From the NCBI GenBank assembly GCA_963575675.1, contig CAUYUA010000006.1, forward strand, positions 1 to 11,459: a stretch of DNA of 11,459 nucleotides. The letters are read 5' to 3'. The stretch is from CAUYUA01 sp963575675. GTDB taxonomy: Bacteria > Pseudomonadota > Alphaproteobacteria > Azospirillales > Azospirillaceae. Shown one piece after another: positions 6,480 through 11,459 of this stretch. Within the stretch, counting starts at the first letter, position 1; each line of letters starts with the position of its first letter. A program made the translations under genes and the position numbers. The notes beneath the pieces were generated by a model. That model saw only the letters and a list, made by a program, of their open reading frames with translations, was not told the DNA's origin and ran no database searches.

Positions 6480-8374
6480 TAGTCGCTAACCTTTAATTCC
6501 ATGTAAACGGACAACAATGTGAACGCAGCAGGCGTATTCTGCTCAATCCGCCAAAGAGACCGGGCGCTGTCGCGAGGCCACCCAAGAGCGCGCAAACGCC
6601 GATCGCCGCTGAACGGAACAGGAGCCCCGTTCGAAAGCTTATCGACGCCGAAGCGATGAAGCGGGGCCTCATAAAGCCCACGCCCAACATCAACCCGTAA
6701 AGCAGAGGTCTCCTCCAGACGAAACAGCGCCTCGACCAACCGAACGCGCCCGCCTCCTCCCTGACTCAGCAAGTTGGGAGGCAAAGGCTCAATGATGTGA
6801 GTGTAGGGCAACCCTGCGGCCACCGAGAGCGCAGGCGTTTCGAGCGTGATTTTCCCGGCGATGACGGTCGCAGGCGATTGCGTCACGCCGTCGGCGACCA
6901 CGAAAACGGTTCGGCCTTCCAAATGCTCCAACCCCGACCAAACAACGCCGGGAACGTCCTGAGTCCCAACCAAGGCCGAGTCCAGATTCAGCGTGTCGTC
7001 GAAACGCTCAATCAACCAAAGCGCGCCTCGCTTGACCAATACATACACGTCATCGCCGACCACCGCCGTTGAGCGCGCCTCGCCGTCGGTAATTAATTGA
7101 GTCCACGCCGTGACTTGCTCGGTGCGATAGATGGTCAGAACGCCGACGGAACCATCATCCATTACGACAAACAACAGACGACGCCCCTTATCGTAATCTT
7201 GATCGATCGGCCCATGCACCAGATGCCCCGCCAACATCGCCAGATCGGTGGCCTGATAGGCTTGCTCGTTGATGGTGAACAAAAATTCGCGCAGTTCTCG
7301 ACCATTGCGCGAGATAAAAAGCGTGGCGCCATCGACGTCACGTGGCGGAATAGTGCGGTCTGCGGGCATGCCGATCCGCGTCTGACGCTTGAGCTGGATA
7401 TTCTGTGGCGTCAAAGGATCACCCGAAACCATCCACTCCGCGCCGGAGGTGAAGACTTGCAAGTGACGCCCCGAAAACAATGCGCGAATAGCGTTGACCT
7501 GGTCGGAAAGAATGCCGAACTCGATCCCTTCATCGTCCAAGCCGGTTCCGAGATCGAAATTCCACAAATCCGAAGAACGCGACAACCAAAGACGGTTCGG
7601 CAAATCCCGAGACCCGCCAATCACCAAACGATCTTGGTGAAACGCCGCGCATGTCGGCCAACCACGCCGCGCTGAAAAGGCTTGTTCATCCCAAGCAATT
7701 GTCGCTTGCGTGTTCGTTAAGGTTTGAATGACGGTGGCGTTGACGACCGTCGCCGAAACCACTCCAGTGACTTGAATCTGCTTGCCGCCGATCCGCATGC
7801 GGATTCCGTTGAGCAGAGGATCGAAAACGGCAATCGATGCGGTGACTGTTATGGCTCCCGACGTCGCGCTGGGGGTGACGGTTGCTTGCTCCTCGGCGAA
7901 CTTATAGTATGGCTGACGAATGACATTGTCTTCCGTAAGAAAACTCCACAAGTTCAACGTCCAAACAGTTTCTCCAGTGCGCGTCAACTTGCGCGGAGGA
8001 ACATCGGGATGACAAATCAACAAGGTGTCGGCGCTTTGCGTCCATGAAATTTGCGACAATTGGCTTTCCGTCCACGGCGCATCGACCGTGGCCACCAAGG
8101 CGTCGTCATGATAGACATCGATCTTGCCGCCGGAAAACGCCAGCAAATAGGTCTGTTCAGCGTTGAACTCGAAAGAGATCAAACGCCCCGCTCCACGCGC
8201 AGTCGCCACATAAGCCAACCCCGCCCGGCGCGTCAGGCCGCCGGTGGGATGGATGAACACATTGCGCAACGTCATCGCTCCGTTGTCGAAAGCCCGCAAG
8301 TCGTTGCGTCCCAACAATCGTCGCGAGATTTCTCCCGCAGTGAAGTTGGATTTCTCTTGGTAAAAAACCGGCAT
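6479..8374 (-). CDS. Tail tubular protein B (T7 gp12-like tail nozzle)
   Basis: A 631-residue virion protein of the gp12/tail nozzle type. The N-terminus is characteristic: NFTAGEISRRLLGRNDL (about 9-25), then GAMTLRNVFIHPTGGLTRR and AGLAYVA. The middle is a beta-rich region with W/F-rich strands (QISWTQSADTLLICHPDVPP; RLWLSRSSDLWNFDLGTG), as expected for the propeller-like nozzle. It would sit below the tail adaptor ring at the tip of the short tail. It is shorter than T7 gp12 (794) but typical of this alphaproteobacterial prophage set. The ATG at 8374 overlaps the upstream TGA by one base, and its own TAA overlaps the next ATG by one base (TAATG). GAGG and AAAGG lie about 10 nt before these two ATGs. 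Confidence 0.88.
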   Translation of the reverse strand: MPVFYQEKSNFTAGEISRRLLGRNDLRAFDNGAMTLRNVFIHPTGGLTRRAGLAYVATARGAGRLISFEFNAEQTYLLAFSGGKIDVYHDDALVATVDAPWTESQLSQISWTQSADTLLICHPDVPPRKLTRTGETVWTLNLWSFLTEDNVIRQPYYKFAEEQATVTPSATSGAITVTASIAVFDPLLNGIRMRIGGKQIQVTGVVSATVVNATVIQTLTNTQATIAWDEQAFSARRGWPTCAAFHQDRLVIGGSRDLPNRLWLSRSSDLWNFDLGTGLDDEGIEFGILSDQVNAIRALFSGRHLQVFTSGAEWMVSGDPLTPQNIQLKRQTRIGMPADRTIPPRDVDGATLFISRNGRELREFLFTINEQAYQATDLAMLAGHLVHGPIDQDYDKGRRLLFVVMDDGSVGVLTIYRTEQVTAWTQLITDGEARSTAVVGDDVYVLVKRGALWLIERFDDTLNLDSALVGTQDVPGVVWSGLEHLEGRTVFVVADGVTQSPATVIAGKITLETPALSVAAGLPYTHIIEPLPPNLLSQGGGGRVRLVEALFRLEETSALRVDVGRGLYEAPLHRFGVDKLSNGAPVPFSGDRRLRALGWPRDSARSLWRIEQNTPAAFTLLSVYMELKVSD

Positions 8375-8943
8375 CAGCGACGCGCCTCAATCAGAGAGAA
8401 GTCCTCGAAGCCTACGCGCGTGTCTTGCTGGCTATCGATCAGACGAGCGCGACGAAACTCGTTGTCGGCGATTTGATAGAGCGCCGTCGTTCGGCTGGTG
8501 CTTTCCGTAAGAGGCGTGCAAAACTCCGCCGCCAACCGCGCGATCAGAGCTTGATCGAAAAACGCCGGGAAATCCGTTTCATTAGGACGAAACAGGTAAC
8601 TCAGCGTGACCGTTTCGCTATTGCAATGCAGCATCCGTCCGGTGATGCGATATTCCAGACCGCGTCCGCGTCCCGAAGCGCCGGCGGAAAGAGAGCGTAG
8701 AAAGTCTGAAGGCAGTTGGAAAGCGTAGGCGTAATCGGCGATGGGAACATTGACGAGACGAGGAAGAATCATTTGGGTGGAGGCGAAACTCCAGGAATGA
8801 GCGGAGAGCAGAGCGTCGCGGTTGGGAGAATAGAGCGCTCCGGCAATTTCAGCTTCTACGGCTCCGTCATCGAAACTGTTGATTGGAGAAGCTCCGATTT
8901 TTAACAATGCGCGATTACACAACCCGATGGCGGTTAGAGCCAT
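8374..8943 (-). CDS. Tail tubular protein A (T7 gp11-like head-tail adaptor)
   Basis: A 189-residue protein matching the tail tubular A / gp11 pattern: an N-terminal helix MALTAIGLCNRALLKIGA, then INSFDD, a Y-x-x-x-RDALLSAHSWSFAS segment (about 38-54), YAYAFQLPSDFLR (about 72-84), and a C-terminal helical part rich in Arg and Asp. In T7-like phages this protein forms the ring between portal and nozzle. Length is close to T7 gp11 (196). The start is the ATG at 8943, with AAAGG 8 nt upstream; a GTG three codons earlier overlaps that ribosome site and is less likely. Its TGA overlaps the next gene's ATG by one base (TGATG), so the two tail proteins are translationally coupled. Confidence 0.88.
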   Translation of the reverse strand: MALTAIGLCNRALLKIGASPINSFDDGAVEAEIAGALYSPNRDALLSAHSWSFASTQMILPRLVNVPIADYAYAFQLPSDFLRSLSAGASGRGRGLEYRITGRMLHCNSETVTLSYLFRPNETDFPAFFDQALIARLAAEFCTPLTESTSRTTALYQIADNEFRRARLIDSQQDTRVGFEDFSLIEARR

Positions 8944-8997
8944 GGCGACCACCTTTAAAAAAATAAAGAGAGGGAGGATGTTTTTTTAATAGAATTC

Positions 8998-9032
8998 AGA
9001 CGGGTCCAGTGACTGCATTCCTAGACCCGTCT
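8998..9032 (-). terminator. Hairpin between the capsid pair and the tail genes
   Basis: A perfect 9-bp inverted repeat, AGACGGGTC (8998-9006) with GACCCGTCT (9024-9032) around a 17-nt loop. The right arm also forms a short palindrome, CTAGAC-CC-GTCTAG, at 9021-9034. On the minus strand the stem is not followed directly by a U-run: GAATTCTATT comes first and the T/A tracts lie further on. It is therefore a weak terminator or an RNA processing/stability element. T7 has its partial terminator Tphi in the same place, after the capsid gene. Confidence 0.4.
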
Positions 9033-9085
9033 AGTTGCCGTCCTTTTACCGCTCTTGCGCCATTATCTCTTGATATCTTTGATCC

Positions 9086-9355
9086 TTAGCGACTGTCATT
9101 GGCGCCGACCTGCGTCAGATCCGAAACATCCACCACTCCACCACTGTTGCTGTTCACCAAAAAAATTCCCGACACCATCGTCCCCCCCAGGCCCGTATTG
9201 GCCAAAATCATGTCGCCCACTCGCAACATCGCATTGGCGGCGCTGAAATACCCGGCAGCATCCACCGTGCTTGCAACATCAGAAGTCGCATAATGCCAAA
9301 GCGTGAAACCATTCGAGTAAGCCAAAACGCTCAGGTCTTTCGATGCAAAAGCCAT
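9086..9355 (-). CDS. Small protein between capsid and tail genes, possible head accessory protein
   Basis: An 89-residue protein with a strong ribosome site (AAAAAGGA, 8 nt before the ATG at 9355). It begins MAFASKDLSVLAYSNGFTLW, then has HYATSDVASTVDAAGYFSAA, and a Gly/Val-rich end (GGTMVSGIFLVNSNSGGVVD). The pattern of short alternating hydrophobic stretches suggests a compact beta-rich fold and there is no membrane segment or Zn motif. It lies 31 nt after the capsid gene and before a hairpin that separates it from the tail genes, so it should be made at capsid-like levels. That position suits a head decoration or stabilising protein, but I recognise no defined family and the role is inferred from context only. 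Confidence 0.6.
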   Translation of the reverse strand: MAFASKDLSVLAYSNGFTLWHYATSDVASTVDAAGYFSAANAMLRVGDMILANTGLGGTMVSGIFLVNSNSGGVVDVSDLTQVGANDSR

Positions 9356-9386
9356 GAATGCAATCCTTTTTATCCAGAGAAAAATC

Positions 9387-10205
9387 TTAACTTTCCAAAC
9401 AACGCATCGTCACCACGCCGGTGACGTCAATCAGGCACGCGCCTTGACTCATCATGTTGTTGACGAAATGAGAGGCGCGGTCTCCATGCCAACTGATGTC
9501 GGTTTTCACGTCGGAACCAGAGGCATGCCCCACCGCCGTCTTATGATACCAATGACAGAGCCGGACATTGCTGCTGATCGACAATCCCGAATGCGGCGTC
9601 CACAAAGCGCCCAACCAGCGTTTCGCCTGAGTCCCCTGCCATGGCAGCTCCTCCGCCCCAACATATTGAGCGTTGGCGAACTCATCGATCCCCAGAAGCT
9701 GGCTCCACTGTTTCCACCCCACGACGGCAAAGCGTTGCCCATCGTCCGGAACATCCGCCAACCCCAGAATTTCAAACGCCGCCAAGACCTTGGCCTTGGT
9801 CAAACCATCTGTGGCCGCTCCGGCGTAGTTGGTGGATTTGTCCAACTCCGAGATGATCAACTCGTCGGTCTTGCGCCCCAAAGCATAAGCTCCGGCGCTT
9901 GCGATGATATTACGTTCGTCAATATTGGTCTTAAGCTCATCCAGTTGATCGACCCAGTCGCCCGCGTAAAAATCCGCCAAGGCGCACTCCACCGGCGAAT
10001 GATCCAAGTTCATCACCGGCACCGCTCCATGTCGCGCTTTAGTGCTGGCCGAGCCTTTTCCGACCTTTTGAAAGACCGTCGAAGCGCCTTGAACATTGTT
10101 TTTCGAACGAACCGTGCTGCGGAGTTTCGAGCCCATTCGTTGATAGGCTTCGTGAACTTCGCGTTCGAACATTTTGATGAAAGCTTGAGGAAGAGATGTT
10201 GACAT
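9387..10205 (-). CDS. Phage major capsid protein
   Basis: A 272-residue protein whose style and position point to the major head protein. It starts MSTSLPQAFIKMFEREVHEAYQ, passes through a basic region with STVRSKNNVQGAS, and then shows capsid-like segments including MNLDHSPVECALADFYAGDW, the helix DELKTNIDERNIIASAGAYAL, and a C-terminal part with GVVTMRCLES. It is followed by a small ORF and then tail tubular A, the T7 gene 10 to 11 order. I chose the ATG at 10205 rather than an upstream start because AAGGA sits 9 nt before it and the upstream residues are not conserved-looking. It is shorter than T7 gp10 (about 345 residues), so the family is probably a separate podovirus capsid group seen in alphaproteobacterial prophages. 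No portal or scaffold gene lies upstream. Confidence 0.75.
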   Translation of the reverse strand: MSTSLPQAFIKMFEREVHEAYQRMGSKLRSTVRSKNNVQGASTVFQKVGKGSASTKARHGAVPVMNLDHSPVECALADFYAGDWVDQLDELKTNIDERNIIASAGAYALGRKTDELIISELDKSTNYAGAATDGLTKAKVLAAFEILGLADVPDDGQRFAVVGWKQWSQLLGIDEFANAQYVGAEELPWQGTQAKRWLGALWTPHSGLSISSNVRLCHWYHKTAVGHASGSDVKTDISWHGDRASHFVNNMMSQGACLIDVTGVVTMRCLES

Positions 10206-10368
10206 AGGAATATTTTCCTTTTTTAAGACAAAGAAAATCTCTCCGCGCCAACGCAATTGCTCTAAGAACCAAATTCTTCACACTGACTGCTCGAAGGTTT
10301 TTCTCCAAGAGCTTGCAAGAGATTGATTCTAGGGCATCTGCGTCGCCGCCGAGTGGACGCTCTTTGGG

Positions 10369-10413
10369 CGTTGACGAGAAAAGATATAGGATAATTTTCT
10401 TATCTCGTCAACG
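10369..10413 (-). promoter_or_regulatory. Promoter with overlapping 11-bp palindrome, facing the capsid operon
   Basis: On the minus strand TTGACG (10406-10411) and TATATC (10383-10388) are separated by exactly 17 nt, a good sigma-70 match. The promoter sits inside a perfect inverted repeat, CGTTGACGAGA with TCTCGTCAACG (arms 10369-10379 and 10403-10413). One arm covers the -35 and the other lies just after the -10, the layout expected of a repressor site. Transcription would start near 10376, leaving about 170 nt of leader before the capsid ATG. Read on the plus strand, the same palindrome is followed by a run of seven T, so it could also stop antisense transcription. No plus-strand gene needs a terminator here. 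Confidence 0.5.
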
Positions 10414-10509
10414 GCTTTTTTTCGACTTTTTCTCTGAATAAAAAATTGGACGCGCACGGAGACGACGTTTCCGATCCATATCAACTTGTTGCCGACTCTC
10501 TTTGATCAC
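10408..10509 (-). CDS. Possible 33-residue highly basic protein overlapping the hydrolase stop
   Basis: A GTG start overlaps the hydrolase TGA (GTGA, 4-nt overlap) and opens 33 codons ending at 10408-10410. About 14 of 33 residues are Lys or Arg; the sequence begins VIKESRQQVDMDRKRRLRAR and ends with a Lys/Ser-rich tail. AAGAAGG precedes the GTG but is too close for a good ribosome site, so translation would rely on coupling. Its last codons run into the TTGACG of the downstream promoter. I know no family for it. It may be a genuine small basic protein of the host operon, or the A-rich spacer of a terminator read as codons. Confidence 0.28.
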   Translation of the reverse strand: MIKESRQQVDMDRKRRLRARPIFYSEKKSKKSR

Positions 10510-11285
10510 GCCTTCTTCAATGACGCCTCAATCTGCGCCGTCAACCGATCGACCGTAGAAATCAAAAGATCAAGGTCAGCCTCACGAGACAAACGATGGT
10601 CGCCGTCTTTGATCAAGGTGATCTGAACATCGGACGCCGTCAGCGTCTCAGCAAGCCGCAAACTTGTTTGCCATGGCACGTCTGGATCCTGCATCCCGTG
10701 AAGCAGTCGCGTCGGCCCAGAAAAGCTAATCGGAGCACGCAGAACAAGATGTCGTCGTCCATCCTCAATAAAATTATGCGTGATGACAGTAGGCTCAGGA
10801 TCATAGGCGGAAGGTATCGCAAATGATCCGCTCTCTTTCAAAGCGCGACGAGCGTCAGGATCAAGTTGGTCCCAAATTAAATCCTCCGAGAAATCCGGCG
10901 CGGGAGCAATTCCAACCAGTCCTGCGATCCGCTGAGGCCGCGCACGAGCCACCAGCGTCATGATCCATCCGCCCATTGACGAACCGACCAAAACTTGCGG
11001 CCCTTCGGTCAGATGATCGATGATCGCCAGTGCATCTTGCGACCACAAACCGATCGCGCCTTCATCAAAACGACCGCTCGAAGCGCCGTGGCCTTGGTAG
11101 TCGAAACGCAAAAAGGCGCGACCTGCTGTTTTAGCCCAAGCTTCCAAACGCTCGGCTTTGGTCCCCGTCATGTCGGACTTAAAGCCGGTTAAAAAGACCA
11201 CTCCGGGCAAAACTCCCGGCGTGCGGCGATACGCAAGAGTCGCTCCGCCGCATGAGAAAAAACAGGGTTTCGTTTCAAGGTCCAT
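10506..11285 (-). CDS. Alpha/beta hydrolase, ABHD10-like (serine esterase/thioesterase family)
   Basis: A 259-residue single-domain alpha/beta hydrolase, probably a cytoplasmic esterase or thioesterase with unknown natural substrate. Visible motifs are the early strand and oxyanion region VVFLTGFKSDMTG (29-41), FLRFDYQGHGASSGRF (58-73), the nucleophile elbow GSSMGG with Ser103, a late-strand acid in GMQDPDVPW (Asp200 or Asp202), and the catalytic His230 in DGDHRLS. The length and the FDYxGHGxS pattern fit the ABHD10-like group common in Alphaproteobacteria. I chose the ATG at 11285 because the family-like sequence begins there; the frame stays open further upstream but that part looks non-coding. 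The Shine-Dalgarno is weak (GGGTGA), which suits coupling to the gene 5 nt upstream. No signal peptide. It is probably a host gene bordering the prophage, although a phage-carried accessory gene cannot be excluded. Confidence 0.85.
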   Translation of the reverse strand: MDLETKPCFFSCGGATLAYRRTPGVLPGVVFLTGFKSDMTGTKAERLEAWAKTAGRAFLRFDYQGHGASSGRFDEGAIGLWSQDALAIIDHLTEGPQVLVGSSMGGWIMTLVARARPQRIAGLVGIAPAPDFSEDLIWDQLDPDARRALKESGSFAIPSAYDPEPTVITHNFIEDGRRHLVLRAPISFSGPTRLLHGMQDPDVPWQTSLRLAETLTASDVQITLIKDGDHRLSREADLDLLISTVDRLTAQIEASLKKA

Positions 11286-11290
11286 CGAAA

Positions 11291-11459
11291 TCACCCACAA
11301 AAATTCGCCGGTATTACACCAACACCCATCAAAAATAATATACCCCGTTCGACTGAGACCCCGAGAATCATACGGCCTCCCCGAATTAAAACGGCCCACT
11401 CCCCTTCGGTCGTCACAAACTCCAAGTCATGGTTTCCAAAGGCCTCCCGGCCTTTGGCG
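11291..11459 (-). CDS. C-terminal end of an unrecognised gene, cut by the window edge
   Basis: One minus-strand frame stays open from the right edge to a TGA at 11291-11293, giving 55 residues. The composition looks protein-like: an acidic/polar start (GREAFGNHDLEFVTTEGEW), then a hydrophobic end (RGGRMILGVSVERGIL, FLMGVGVIPANF). The stop lies only 5 nt before the hydrolase ATG, as expected for co-transcribed genes. I do not recognise the family. The competing frame, an N-terminal extension of the hydrolase, gives a less protein-like sequence rich in G, R, C and W. A stretch of this length can stay open by chance, so the call is moderate. The 9-bp inverted repeat at 11436-11457 would lie inside this coding region. 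Confidence 0.5.
   Translation of the reverse strand, partial: AKGREAFGNHDLEFVTTEGEWAVLIRGGRMILGVSVERGILFLMGVGVIPANFCG

Noticed and set aside
9354..10202. A 282-codon plus-strand open frame opposite the capsid
   Set aside because: It is long, but is His/Arg/Gln-rich with no domain and no ribosome site, while the minus-strand frame fits the phage gene order.
11436..11457. A perfect 9-bp inverted repeat (CCAAAGGCC / GGCCTTTGG) near the right edge as a terminator
   Set aside because: The minus-strand side has no U-run, the plus-strand side is cut by the window edge, and the stretch probably lies in the partial coding region.

Overview
The window looks like part of a bacterial chromosome, probably alphaproteobacterial, carrying the late structural module of a T7-like (podovirus-type) prophage. 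The host guess rests on the style of the proteins: an ABHD10-like hydrolase, a capsid and tail set of the kind seen in alphaproteobacterial prophages, and roughly half GC by eye. I could not search databases. Every gene I trust is on the minus strand, so the module reads from right to left.

Right end (about 10408-11459), probably host DNA. The C-terminus of an unrecognised gene runs off the edge. It is followed after 5 nt by an alpha/beta hydrolase, and possibly by a 33-residue basic ORF that overlaps the hydrolase stop. A strong-looking minus-strand promoter (TTGACG-N17-TATATC) lies inside an 11-bp inverted repeat and faces the phage genes.

Phage module (3387-10205 plus terL at 1746-3284). 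The order is capsid, an 89-residue protein, tail tubular protein A, tail tubular protein B, a coiled-coil internal virion-like protein, a tail fibre/spike with a T7-type N-terminus and pectate-lyase-like body, a small-terminase candidate, and the large terminase. This follows T7 genes 10-11-12-14-17-18-19. Portal and scaffold (genes 8 and 9) do not precede the capsid, and the large internal core proteins (genes 15 and 16) are absent, so the module looks incomplete, rearranged or split. tailA/tailB and tailB/internal-protein overlap by 1 nt, which indicates a translationally coupled operon. Hairpins sit after the capsid pair and just before the large terminase.

Downstream cargo (1-1733). After the terminase comes a self-contained toxin-antitoxin operon: a DUF4258-type toxin, then a YgiT/MqsA-type zinc-finger plus HTH antitoxin. 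It has its own promoter overlapped by a perfect 13-bp palindrome and closes with an intrinsic terminator. Next is a gap with a 13-nt C/G homopolymer, then a small membrane-anchored coiled-coil protein (possibly lysis-related) ending in another clear terminator. No integrase, repressor, tRNA, CRISPR or insertion sequence was seen.
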